Of a DNA stretch of 64,000 nucleotides, positions 33,998 through 41,972 are shown one piece after another. Both the position numbers and the translations under genes were made by a program. The notes beneath the pieces were generated by a model. That model made no database searches and was not told where the DNA came from. It saw only the letters and a list, made by a program, of their open reading frames with translations. Source of the DNA: Nannocystis pusilla (GTDB taxonomy: Bacteria > Myxococcota_A > Polyangia > Nannocystales > Nannocystaceae); contig NZ_JAIRAU010000056.1 of NCBI RefSeq assembly GCF_020073745.1, forward strand, positions 372,001-436,000, read 5' to 3'. How positions within the stretch are numbered: the first letter of the stretch is position 1; the number at the start of each line of letters is the position of its first letter.

Positions 33998-35080
33998 ATG
34001 GTTGAGCGCCGAGACAGCACGGCCGATACGTCCGGCGAGCGCAACGGCGAGACGTCCCGCGCCCGCGGCCAGGTCGATCGAGCGGCGCGCCGCGAGGCCT
34101 CACGCCGGGGCGGGGACGCCGGCGCCCGCGGCGACGCGCGCGGCCGCGGGTCCGACGAGGGCCTGGCGGACGAGGCGGGGCACCCCTCGCAGAGCGACGC
34201 GGCGATGTCGACGATTCGCGAGGTCCCGCGCGCCGACGGCTCGACGACGCGGGGCCTCGTGATCCAGGAGTGGGCGCTCACCGGCCCGCCGCGGCCGGGT
34301 CGCGCGCCGGCGCGCGGGGTGCTGGCGCTGATGCTCGCGGCCATGGTCGTCGGGACAGGTGCGACGGTTTATGTCGCTTCGTGCATGTCCGGAGAGACAG
34401 GCGCGCGCGGGGCGGCCGCGAGCGCGGGGCCGACAGGCGGGCCCGCGGGCGCAGGCGGCGAGCGGAGCGACAGCGGGGCGGCGGGCGAGCGCCGGAGCGC
34501 GGCGGGCAAGGACGGGGCGGCGATCGGCGGTGCGGGTGGTGGAAGTGGTTCCCCGATCGGCGGTGGTGCAGGGGCCTCCGCGGGTGGCGGAAGTGGTTCC
34601 GCGAGCGGTGGTGCGGGTGGCGGAAGTGGTTCTGCGGGCGGGGGAAGTGGTTCCGCGGGCGGTGGTGCAGGAGACGGAAGTGGTTCCGCGGTCGCCGGCA
34701 GACCGGCGAGTGCCGATGAAAGCGGCGCGGGGCCTGAGAGCACCGGGCCGGGCGAGTCGTTGTGGGTTGCGGTGGCGCAGGCCGACGGCGAGGTAGCCGA
34801 GCGGCGGCGGCGGATCGCGGCGCAGCTGCGGGCGCTGACGAGCGAGCCGCGGATCTTGGCATGTCTCCTGGGACATGTCCCGATGGGCGTGGGCCGGCGC
34901 ACCGAGCTGACCGGCAGCGTGGTGGTGGCCGGCGACGGCGAGGTCGTGCGCGCGAGGGTCCGCGCCGGCGCGGTCCCGGCGGTCGCGCGCGCGTGCGTGG
35001 CGGCCGAGCTCGAGAAGACGCGGTTCGCGGCCGGACCGCAGGCGCGGCTGGCGGTGCCGCTGCGGCTGGAGATCCTGTGA
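33998..35080 (+). CDS. membrane-anchored protein with Gly-Ser repeat and TonB-like C-terminal domain
   Basis: The protein has 360 residues from ATG 33998. A charged disordered N-terminus (1-100) precedes one transmembrane helix (GVLALMLAAMVVGTGATVYVA, about 108-128). A Gly/Ser/Ala repeat region (about 180-235) is encoded by a minisatellite. The C-terminal ~90 residues (RRIAAQLRALTSEPRILACLLG...ARACVAAELEKTRFAAGP) recall TonB/AgmX-type C-terminal folds, ending in a beta strand. An alternative start is ATG 34206 (MSTIREVPRADGST). It probably spans the periplasm. Two hairpin elements (34342-34401) encode the helix end and the linker, and a third (34860-34877) lies in the C-terminal domain. The stop overlaps the next start as GTGA. 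Confidence 0.7.
   Translation: MVERRDSTADTSGERNGETSRARGQVDRAARREASRRGGDAGARGDARGRGSDEGLADEAGHPSQSDAAMSTIREVPRADGSTTRGLVIQEWALTGPPRPGRAPARGVLALMLAAMVVGTGATVYVASCMSGETGARGAAASAGPTGGPAGAGGERSDSGAAGERRSAAGKDGAAIGGAGGGSGSPIGGGAGASAGGGSGSASGGAGGGSGSAGGGSGSAGGGAGDGSGSAVAGRPASADESGAGPESTGPGESLWVAVAQADGEVAERRRRIAAQLRALTSEPRILACLLGHVPMGVGRRTELTGSVVVAGDGEVVRARVRAGAVPAVARACVAAELEKTRFAAGPQARLAVPLRLEIL
34342..34401. repeat. hairpin elements in a transmembrane/linker coding region
   Basis: CATGGTC-GTCG-GGACAGG (34342-34359) and CATGTCC-GGAG-AGACAGG (34384-34401), both in frame (MVVGTG; CMSGETG). A third copy, CATGTCT-CCTG-GGACATG, is at 34860-34877 in the same gene. Confidence 0.75.
34535..34695 (+). repeat. 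Gly-Ser minisatellite in a coding region
   Basis: About five copies of a unit containing GGAAGTGGTTCCGCG, in frame as GSGS(A/P). Its GGT and AGT codons lower the third-position GC compared with the rest of the gene, suggesting recent slippage expansion. Confidence 0.75.
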
Positions 35081-36228
35081 TCGTCTGGGCGCTGGCGCTG
35101 TCGATCACGGCCGCCGGGTCGGCGCCGGACTGCGTGCACGCGGCCAGCGAGGCGCTGGCGCACGGGCAGGTCGAGGGCGCGGCGCGCCGCGGCGAGGCCT
35201 GCTTCCGCGCGGGCGGGCACCCGCAGGGGCTGCTGCTGGCCAGCCAGGCGTGGCTGCAGGCGGGCCGGCTGGCGCACGCGCGGCTGGCGGCGCGGCGCTA
35301 CCTGGCCTTGCGGACAGCCACCGACAGGGCCGCGCGGGCGGTGGCGGAGCTGGTGGAGGCGTCGGCGGACCGCGAGACGGGGACCGTGCACCTGGCGGTC
35401 GACCCGACGGTGGGGCCCGACGAGGCGCTGACGGTGACGGCCACGCGCGCGGGCGACGGCGAGGCGCTGCAGCTGCGGGCCCGCTGGGACGAGCTGCGCG
35501 AGGGCGGGACGGCCACGCTGGCGCTCGATCCCGGGCCGTGGGTGGTGACCATCGCCCGGCCGGGCTACCTCGACGCGCGGCTCGAGGTGACCAGCGCCAA
35601 GGGACAGGTGACGACGCTGGCGGCCGACATGACGCGGATGCCCCGCGCGGCCCTGGTCACGCCGGAGGAGCGCCGGCGCCGGCGCTCGTGGGCGATCGCG
35701 GCGCCGCTGATCGGCGGGGCGGGGATCGTCAGCGGGGCGGCGGTCGCGGCGGTGAGCCTGGGCAACACCGACGCTGTCTTGAAGGACATGTCCTGCGGAC
35801 CCGATGCGAGCGTGGCCGGGTGCCGGCGGCCGATGGCGATCTGGACCGAGCGCGCGGCCGGAGGCACCGCGGCGCTCGGGTTCGGCGCGGGCGTGCTGCT
35901 CGCGGGGCTCGGCGGCCTGGCCGGCGACGAGGTGGTGCGCCGCCGGATGTGGACGGCCGAGGCGATCGCCGGCGGAGCGCTGGCCGGCGCCGGGGTGGCG
36001 ACGCTGGCCTACGGGACGACCTTCTTCGTGACCGCCAACGCGCACGAGCGCTGGGACGCCGGGTCGGTCGAGTTCGGTGAGGTGCTCTACACGACGGGCT
36101 TCGGCCTGGTCGGCGCCGGCATCGGGCTGGCGGCCACGGCCGCCGGCGGGCTGGTCGCCGACGCGCTGCAGCACCGCCGTGGCCGGCGCGCGGCCTGGCA
36201 GTTCGTCGGCGGGGCGCTGCGCTTCTGA
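35077..36228 (+). CDS. PEGA-like domain membrane protein, coupled to the TonB-like protein
   Basis: The protein has 383 residues from GTG 35077 (signal IVWALALSITAAGSAP). A TPR-like helical N-terminal part (about 20-100) is followed by a PEGA-like beta domain (about 105-190; GPWVVTIARPGYLDARLEVTSAKGQVTTLAADM). Four or five transmembrane helices fill the C-terminal half. The GTGA overlap with the upstream gene indicates coupled translation. Similar small envelope proteins accompany myxobacterial gliding or secretion loci, but no specific role can be assigned. A hairpin-like element near 35774-35790 encodes AVLKDMS between two helices. Confidence 0.72.
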   Translation: MIVWALALSITAAGSAPDCVHAASEALAHGQVEGAARRGEACFRAGGHPQGLLLASQAWLQAGRLAHARLAARRYLALRTATDRAARAVAELVEASADRETGTVHLAVDPTVGPDEALTVTATRAGDGEALQLRARWDELREGGTATLALDPGPWVVTIARPGYLDARLEVTSAKGQVTTLAADMTRMPRAALVTPEERRRRRSWAIAAPLIGGAGIVSGAAVAAVSLGNTDAVLKDMSCGPDASVAGCRRPMAIWTERAAGGTAALGFGAGVLLAGLGGLAGDEVVRRRMWTAEAIAGGALAGAGVATLAYGTTFFVTANAHERWDAGSVEFGEVLYTTGFGLVGAGIGLAATAAGGLVADALQHRRGRRAAWQFVGGALRF

Positions 36229-36588
36229 AGGGCCGCGACAGCGCCTCATGCGCGGATCGGCCGGCGAATCTGCCAGCGCAAACTGGAAAGGAGCTCGCGG
36301 GGCCCGACGAGCCGCGTCGCCGCGGTCGCGGCCCCTAGTCGGAACGACGCCGCGTGCAAGTGCCCCACAATCACGGCGACGTGAGGCGGACATGAACCGC
36401 GATCGCAAGGCAATTGGGAGCAGCTCACCTGACCGAGGGCGAGCGCCCGCCGAGCGTCGATCGAGGGCGTGTCTTTCACGGGAAACAGAGCACACGCACC
36501 GGCGTCACTGCTCACATTCCGCGTTGCGCAGCGATACGCGGGTGCTAGGGATGAGCGAGCCATGGCGGCTCGGACAACGAGGATCACG
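36229..36588. other. intergenic region (about 360 bases)
   Basis: No gene supported. GC falls toward the 3' part (about 36470-36560), which probably holds the promoter of the small lipoprotein. A hairpin-like TGTCTTTC-ACG-GGAAACA lies near 36470-36487. I cannot call promoter boxes confidently. Confidence 0.4.
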
Positions 36589-36867
36589 ATGCATTCGTTC
36601 AAAACACCCATTCTGCTGACCCTGGCCTTCACCTTCGCGCCGATGCTCGGCTGCGCCAGCACCAAGCTGGATCGCAAGGAGCGGACGGAGGACGCGATGG
36701 AGCGGCAGGAGGAGCGCATCGACCGCCGGCAGGAGCGGATCGACGAGAAGCAAGCCGACCCGGACAACAGCGCCGCCAAGGACGAGCGCCTCGAAGAGCG
36801 TGAGGACCGCCTCGAGGAGCGCGAGGAGAAGCTCAAGGCGAACGACGGCGAGCCCGACGCTCGCTGA
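36589..36867 (+). CDS. small coiled-coil lipoprotein
   Basis: The protein has 92 residues. The signal MHSFKTPILLTLAFTFAPMLGC has a lipobox ending MLGC. The mature part is almost entirely charged and helical (EERIDRRQERIDEKQ, DERLEEREDRLEEREEKLK), with near-heptad repeats. It is probably a periplasmic or outer-membrane structural protein in the style of Lpp, of unknown partner. A GAGGA before the ATG at 36589 supports the start. Base composition is lower in GC than the neighbours. Confidence 0.8.
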   Translation: MHSFKTPILLTLAFTFAPMLGCASTKLDRKERTEDAMERQEERIDRRQERIDEKQADPDNSAAKDERLEEREDRLEEREEKLKANDGEPDAR

Positions 36868-36959
36868 CTGTCGGAAGGTCGCCGCGGGGGCCGGCCGTCG
36901 CCGGGCCTCCGCGGGCGGCGTGCAACCTGGCCCGCAGGTCAGCCCGTGACGAGGACGAC

Positions 36960-38438
36960 ATGTCCGATCTCCAGCCTGACAGCGCAATGGTGGATCTGCC
37001 CGCGTTCGCGCCGGGATCGCCGATCCCGGACGAGGCGGAGGTCGGCGCCCGCTGCTATCGCCCCGATCCGGGCCATCCGGAGCGGCTCTTGCGGGTCGAC
37101 GGGGACGAGGTGGCGGAGACGCCGGCCGATCTGACGGCGACGGCGATGCACGGGGCGTTTCGGGCGTTCGTGCTCGATCCGCATTACCCGTGCGTCGGGG
37201 CGCGCAGCGCCGTGCACAACAACAGCTATCGCCTCGGGGTGTACGACGCGCTCGGCAGCCCGGGGGCGACGGCGGCGCTGGCCCGCGACCTGGCGGCGTT
37301 CACGGCAGGTCTCGACGACATCGACGCGGCGTTCGCCACCTTCGTGGCGCTGTTCGCCGGCCCGCAGGACGTCGACGAGGAGGCGTTCGAGCGCGCGCTG
37401 TGGGCCCAGCTGCAGGCGCTGCACGAGGCCGACCCGGCGCCGTGGGACCCGGCGGTGAGCAGCGACCCCGACGACCCGCACTTCTCGTTCAGCTACGCCG
37501 GCACGGCCTTCTTCATCGTCGGCCTCCATCCCGGGAGCGCTCGCCTGAGTCGCAGGTTCCCGTGGCCGGCGCTGGTCTTCAATCCGCACGCACAGTTCGA
37601 GCGCCTGCGCGAGGCCGGCAAGTACGAGCGGATGCAGGCGGTGGTGCGCGACAAGGACCGCGCGCTCCAGGGCGACATCAACCCCGCGCTCGACGACTTC
37701 GGCGGCGACAGCGAGGCGCGGCAGTACAGCGGGCGGCTGGTGGAGCCGGACTGGCACCCGCCGTTCCACGTGCGCGGCGGTGAAGCCGACGAGCCGGGGC
37801 CGCGGCAGGTCGTGGCGATCGCGGCGCCGACGGTGGAGCCGCGCCCGGGGGTGCGCTACCGGATCGCGGCGCAGTCCGGCGTGGCCTTCCTGGTCGAGCG
37901 CGGCCAGGTGCTGCGGATCGTCGACCCGCACGGCCTGCAGGTGTGCGACCTCTACAGCGTCTGGCGCGGCCAGCCGCGCGAACACCTGAGCTCGGGCCGC
38001 AGCATCGATTACGCGGACAGGCTGTATCTGAGCACCGGGGACGTGCTGTACAGCAACCGCGAGCGGCCGATGTGGACGATCGGGCGCGACGACGTCGGCC
38101 GGCACGACCTGGTGCTCACGCCCTGCAGCCCCGAGATGTACCGCAGGCTCCGCGGCGACGACGGCACGCATCCGAGCTGCCACGAGAACCTGCGCGGGCC
38201 GCTGGCCGCGTTCGGCGTCGAGGCCGACAGCATCGGCTCGACCTTCAACATCTTCATGGACGTCCGCTTCGATCCGTCGACCGGCAAGATGACGATCGGG
38301 CCGCCGGCGAGCGCGGCGGGCGACTGCATCGAGCTGCGGGCGGAGATGGACATGATCGTCGGCTTGACGGCCTGCTCGAGCGAGGTCACGAACGCCGGCA
38401 GCCTCAAGCCGATCGACTTTGAAATTGTCGCGGTCTGA
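36960..38438 (+). CDS. YqcI/YcgG (GntA-like) domain fused to a DUF1989 domain
   Basis: The protein has 492 residues. Residues ~50-260 match the YqcI/YcgG family, which includes heme-dependent guanidino N-hydroxylases (GntA of guanitoxin synthesis, AglA): FVLDPHYPCVGARSAVHNNSYRLGVYDALGS, FIVGLHPGSARLSRRFPWPALVFNPHAQFERLR, ALDDFGGDSEARQYSGR. Residues ~285-490 match DUF1989, the urea-carboxylase-associated family (FLVERGQVLRIVDPHGLQVCDLYSV, TPCSPEMY, FNIFMDVRFDPSTGKMTIGPP). A one-protein pairing suggests N-hydroxylation of a guanidine or arginine derivative and its further handling. Both domains look complete. No other guanitoxin genes are adjacent. Confidence 0.88.
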   Translation: MSDLQPDSAMVDLPAFAPGSPIPDEAEVGARCYRPDPGHPERLLRVDGDEVAETPADLTATAMHGAFRAFVLDPHYPCVGARSAVHNNSYRLGVYDALGSPGATAALARDLAAFTAGLDDIDAAFATFVALFAGPQDVDEEAFERALWAQLQALHEADPAPWDPAVSSDPDDPHFSFSYAGTAFFIVGLHPGSARLSRRFPWPALVFNPHAQFERLREAGKYERMQAVVRDKDRALQGDINPALDDFGGDSEARQYSGRLVEPDWHPPFHVRGGEADEPGPRQVVAIAAPTVEPRPGVRYRIAAQSGVAFLVERGQVLRIVDPHGLQVCDLYSVWRGQPREHLSSGRSIDYADRLYLSTGDVLYSNRERPMWTIGRDDVGRHDLVLTPCSPEMYRRLRGDDGTHPSCHENLRGPLAAFGVEADSIGSTFNIFMDVRFDPSTGKMTIGPPASAAGDCIELRAEMDMIVGLTACSSEVTNAGSLKPIDFEIVAV

Positions 38439-38458
38439 GGCTCGGCGCTCGCGCGCGA

Positions 38459-39358
38459 TCAGCCGCACTTCTTGGCCGCCTTGGCGATCCACGGGTCGAG
38501 CGCGGGGTCGGAGAGGCTGTACTTCTTGACGGCCTTGTAGACCTTCTCCACCTGGTACTCGCAGATCAGCATCTTCTTGACCTTGGCCGGCAAGATCAGG
38601 TTGCCGAGGTCGATGATGCAGCGAGCGGCGACCTCTTTCAGGCGGGTCTTGGCCCACTCGGACTCGAGCTTCTCGAGGTCCTCGAGGGCCATGTCGCACT
38701 CGACGGGGACCTCCTTGACGCCGACGTTGAGATAGCTCGCGGCGAGGTCGAGGGCCTCCTTGGCGCGCCGGCCGGCATCGACCTCCTTGCACACGACGTC
38801 GGCCGCGGCCTTCTCCTCGGGCGAGACCTTCTCGGCGAGCATCTGCAGGTCGACGCACCGGCTGCCGCCTCTGAGGTCGCCGCTGTCGCGCAGGGGCGCG
38901 AGCTCGCGGGTCGCGGTGGCGATGGCCTGCTTGAAGATCTCGACGCAAAGCTTCTTGGCGTCGTCGTCGCGGATGTCGCCGGTCTTGCACGTGTCGAGCA
39001 CGCGCTCGAAGTTCTCGCCGGTCTTGAGCGCGAGCTCGACCTCCTTCTTGAGCCGGGCCGTGCCGAGCTCGCGGCGGCAGGTGAGGTAGTCGTCGCAATT
39101 CGGCTTGAGTGTGCACGCGAGCTCGGCTTTCTCCTCCTCGGGCTCGCGGTGGCGCTCCTTGCAGCCCTTGATGGTCGTCTCCTTGCGGTTGCTGATGAGG
39201 GTGCGCTCCTCCGCGGTGCCGCATTGCATCGTCTTGTCGAATAGGGTCGTGCACAGATCGACCGGCGGCGCGGCCTGGGCGGCCGGCTCCGAGCCGCTCG
39301 AGCAGGCGACGATCAGACAGGAGAACAGGGAACTACCGAGAATACGCAGCTTGTCCAC
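38459..39358 (-). CDS. Cys-containing helical lipoprotein, function unknown
   Basis: The protein has 299 residues. The signal MDKLRILGSSLFSCLIVAC has a lipobox ending IVAC. The mature part is helical and Lys/Glu-rich with about twelve Cys spread through it (CTTLFDKTMQCGT, CKERHREPEEEKAELACTLKPNCDDYLTC), pairing likely into disulfides. No family recognised. It is convergent with the YcgG-DUF1989 gene, 20 bases apart. Codons AAG/GAG dominate, so its composition differs a little from the neighbours. Confidence 0.75.
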   Translation of the reverse strand: MDKLRILGSSLFSCLIVACSSGSEPAAQAAPPVDLCTTLFDKTMQCGTAEERTLISNRKETTIKGCKERHREPEEEKAELACTLKPNCDDYLTCRRELGTARLKKEVELALKTGENFERVLDTCKTGDIRDDDAKKLCVEIFKQAIATATRELAPLRDSGDLRGGSRCVDLQMLAEKVSPEEKAAADVVCKEVDAGRRAKEALDLAASYLNVGVKEVPVECDMALEDLEKLESEWAKTRLKEVAARCIIDLGNLILPAKVKKMLICEYQVEKVYKAVKKYSLSDPALDPWIAKAAKKCG

Positions 39359-39542
39359 GCGGCGAGTCTAGCCCGGCGATCCCGGGATGCGACGCCGTCC
39401 GGGGCGCAGGCGCCAGGTCAGGACGCGCGGATTCGCCGTCCTCGTCGTCCTCGATCCCTGGCGATCAAGTCATGAATCAGCGGTGCTGGCGATTTCGCGC
39501 GTGCACCTGCCGATCGACCTCGAGAGCGTCGTTGCCCGGCGG

Positions 39543-40466
39543 TCAGGACTCGCGCCGGGTTGGTTCCTCGGGGCGCTCGCCGAACATGGCGACGAGCTGG
39601 CGCTCGGCCGAATCGGCCAGGACGTCGCGGCCGAGCCGGCTCTCCTCGCCGAAGAAGGCGTTGGAGGCGCGGGTGTCGAACACGTGGGTCGCGAGCAGGG
39701 CGAACGCGCTGGCCTCGTCGGTCGCGTCCTCGGAGACGAGGACCCGACGCGACGCGGTCTCGTCCTCGCGGTCGAAGCGACCCTCCCAGCGATCGCCGAG
39801 CGCCCTGCTGAAGTACTGCGCGGCGAGGTTGCCGGTGCGCGACATGTGGCCCGAGCCGATGACGACGCGCAGCTGCGACCACTGCTCGCAGCTCATCTCC
39901 GCGACCCAGGACCCGAAGGTGGCGTGCATGGTCGACAGCTGGTCGCTCGCGGCGTCGGCGATGTTGCTGCGGATGTCGTCCATCTGGGCCCGCAGGAACG
40001 CGACGAGCGCGTCGGCGTCGGCGCCGCCGGCGTCCAGGGTCGCGGCGATGAAGCGGCGTGATGCGTCGAGCAGTCGGCGCTGACGCGCGGTCTGGACGGC
40101 GTCGAGCCCGGCGCCGGCGATCGCCTCGGCGACGGCGTCGGCGCGCCGTCCCAGCTCGACCAGGCGGCCCCGAGCCTCCTCGGCGAGGCGGCCGCCCTCG
40201 TCGCCGAGGATGGTCTGGATCGCCAGGGGGAGGTGACAGACCGTCTTGAGCTGATGGTAGCGCCGGGTCCGCGCCGGGCCGACCACGCGGCGACCGCCGA
40301 TCCGCAGGTACAGGGAATCACCGACGTGCGCGACGGCCGGACCGAGGCGGGCCAGCACGGCGCGCTGGCGGGCCTCGTAGTACTCGAGGAAGGCGTCGTC
40401 GAGCTGGGCGATCGGGTCGCTCGGATCGAGCGCGGACGGGAGGGTCGGAGGAGCAGGGTTCGGCAT
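39543..40466 (-). CDS. helical protein of unknown function
   Basis: The protein has 307 residues from ATG 40466; ATG 40484 would add six residues. The sequence is almost wholly helical (about residues 20-230), including YYEARQRAVLARLGPAVAHVGDSLYLRIGGRRVVG and MDDIRSNIADAASDQLSTMHATFGSWVAEMSCEQWSQLRVVIGSGHMSRTGN. There is no signal peptide or membrane helix. I do not recognise it. Conserved-looking motif AQYFSRALGDRWEGRFDREDE may be useful for searches. Divergent from panB. Confidence 0.65.
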   Translation of the reverse strand: MPNPAPPTLPSALDPSDPIAQLDDAFLEYYEARQRAVLARLGPAVAHVGDSLYLRIGGRRVVGPARTRRYHQLKTVCHLPLAIQTILGDEGGRLAEEARGRLVELGRRADAVAEAIAGAGLDAVQTARQRRLLDASRRFIAATLDAGGADADALVAFLRAQMDDIRSNIADAASDQLSTMHATFGSWVAEMSCEQWSQLRVVIGSGHMSRTGNLAAQYFSRALGDRWEGRFDREDETASRRVLVSEDATDEASAFALLATHVFDTRASNAFFGEESRLGRDVLADSAERQLVAMFGERPEEPTRRES

Positions 40467-40701
40467 GCGGCTCGTCGGATGCATGGCACGCTTCGCCGCG
40501 GACGCACCCGGAGCGCGGCAAAAATGGCGTCGGGAGGGCCGGGGCCGGCCAGGCCGGTCTCTGTCGGTCCTGGTCCTGCTCCCGCGTCCCCGGCGACGGC
40601 AGCGTTCGCCCGGCAGGACGGCCGGAGAGCTTGACGGGTGGTCGCGGCCGAGGCCACGCTCGCGCCTGGGCACTCGGGACGCGGAGAGCCCGGGCGACAC
40701 G

Positions 40702-41514
40702 ATGACCACGAGCTCCAAACCGATCACCGTCCCCGAGCTGTTCGAGGCCCGCCGTGCCGGGCGCAAGCTGGCGATGCTCACCTGCTACGACGCCGGGTTC
40801 GCCCGCGTGTTCGACGCCAACGGCGCCGACATCATCCTGGTGGGCGACACGCTGGGCATGGTCGTCCAGGGGCATCCGTCGACGTTGCCGGTGCTCGTGG
40901 AGGACATCGAGTACCACACGCGCAACGTCGCCCGCGGTCTGTCGCGGGCGCTGCTGCTGGCCGACCTGCCGTTCCAGGCCGACGCGACGCCGGAGCGGGC
41001 GCTCGACGCCGCGGCCCGGCTGCTGCGGGCCGGGGCGGCGATGGTCAAGCTCGAGGGCGCCGGCCGGCACAAGCTCGACGCGATCCGGTTTCTCGTCGAT
41101 CGCGAGATCCCCGTGACCGCGCACCTCGGCCTCACGCCGCAGTCGGTGCTGCGCTTCGGCGGCTACAAGGTGCAGGGCCGCGAGGAGGCGGCGGCGAAGC
41201 AGCTGCGGGCCGACGCGCTCGCGGTGGCCGAGGCGGGCGCTTCGTTGCTGGTGCTGGAGTGCGTGCCGGCGGCGCTGGCGGCCGAGATCACCCGGGCCTC
41301 GCCGATCCCGACCGTCGGGATCGGCGCCGGACCGCAGTGCGACGGGCAAGTGCTGGTGCTTCACGACTTCCTCGGCCTCGACACCGGCGTGCGCCGGCCG
41401 CGGTTCGTCAAGGACTTCCTGGCCGAGAACGGCTCGGTCGCCGGGGCGGTGCGGGCCTACGTGGCGGCGGTGCGGGACGGCTCGTTCCCGGGGCCCGAGC
41501 ACAGCTACACCTGA
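40702..41514 (+). CDS. panB: 3-methyl-2-oxobutanoate hydroxymethyltransferase
   Basis: The protein has 270 residues, the usual length. It makes ketopantoate from 2-oxoisovalerate with methylene-tetrahydrofolate, the first step to pantothenate and coenzyme A. Family motifs are clear: KLAMLTCYDAGFARVFDANGADIILVGDTLGMVVQGHPSTLPV (metal-binding Asp), MVKLEGAG, TAHLGLTPQSV, CVPAALAAEIT, and GIGAGPQCDGQVLVLHDFLGL. ATG 40702 is the first good start. No panC or panD adjoins it. A strong hairpin follows between it and the convergent operon. Confidence 0.97.
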   Translation: MTTSSKPITVPELFEARRAGRKLAMLTCYDAGFARVFDANGADIILVGDTLGMVVQGHPSTLPVLVEDIEYHTRNVARGLSRALLLADLPFQADATPERALDAAARLLRAGAAMVKLEGAGRHKLDAIRFLVDREIPVTAHLGLTPQSVLRFGGYKVQGREEAAAKQLRADALAVAEAGASLLVLECVPAALAAEITRASPIPTVGIGAGPQCDGQVLVLHDFLGLDTGVRRPRFVKDFLAENGSVAGAVRAYVAAVRDGSFPGPEHSYT

Positions 41515-41529
41515 GACGGGCCGGGCTGT

Positions 41530-41565
41530 CCTTTCGCGCATGGGCCATGGGCCCTGTGCGAAAGG
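41530..41565. terminator. bidirectional terminator-like hairpin after panB
   Basis: Arms CCTTTCGCGCA and TGTGCGAAAGG (11 bases, one G-T pair) enclose a second small palindrome (GGGCCATGGGCCC). It lies between convergent genes and contains element arms; CCTGTGC-GAAA-GGTCAGG (41553-41570) holds the stop of the minus-strand gene at 41566. Confidence 0.7.
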
Positions 41566-41964
41566 TCAGGTCAGTTCGGCCGCGAGGCGCAGGCGGAGGC
41601 CGAGCTCGCCCTCGACGGTGAGGAGCTCGACGCTGTCGCCGGGGGCGAGGGCGGGCGGCGGCTGGGCGGCGTTGTGGAGGCGGCCGCCGAGGCGGAAGTG
41701 GCCGATGTGGCCGGTGTGCTGGACCTCGACGCGGGGGGCGTCGCGGCGGACGAGGACGTAGGCGGTCTGGCCGCCGAGCAGGGCGTCGCGGGCGTGGGGC
41801 AGGCGGATGCTGTCGAGCGCGCGCAGGCCGACGGTGAGGCGGCTGGCGAGCGGGACGGGCCAGCGCGCGCCGACGTCGAGGCCGCCGCGGCGCAGGGCCG
41901 GGTGGAGCTCGTCGACGACCAGCCACAGGTCGTCGGGCGGGGTGTCGGGCGGCGCCGCGTCCAT
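41566..41964 (-). CDS. small protein downstream of the sterol isomerase, function unknown
   Basis: The protein has 132 residues from ATG 41964. It reads as a beta-rich single domain (LWLVVDELHPALRRGGLDVGARWPVPLASRLTVGLRALD...GDSVELLTVEGELGLRLRLAAELT). It begins 8 bases after the stop of the cycloeucalenol cycloisomerase gene and is surely in its operon. No known family; it might aid sterol handling, but that is position-based inference. Its stop lies in a hairpin element. Confidence 0.7.
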   Translation of the reverse strand: MDAAPPDTPPDDLWLVVDELHPALRRGGLDVGARWPVPLASRLTVGLRALDSIRLPHARDALLGGQTAYVLVRRDAPRVEVQHTGHIGHFRLGGRLHNAAQPPPALAPGDSVELLTVEGELGLRLRLAAELT

Positions 41965-41972
41965 GGCGAGGG

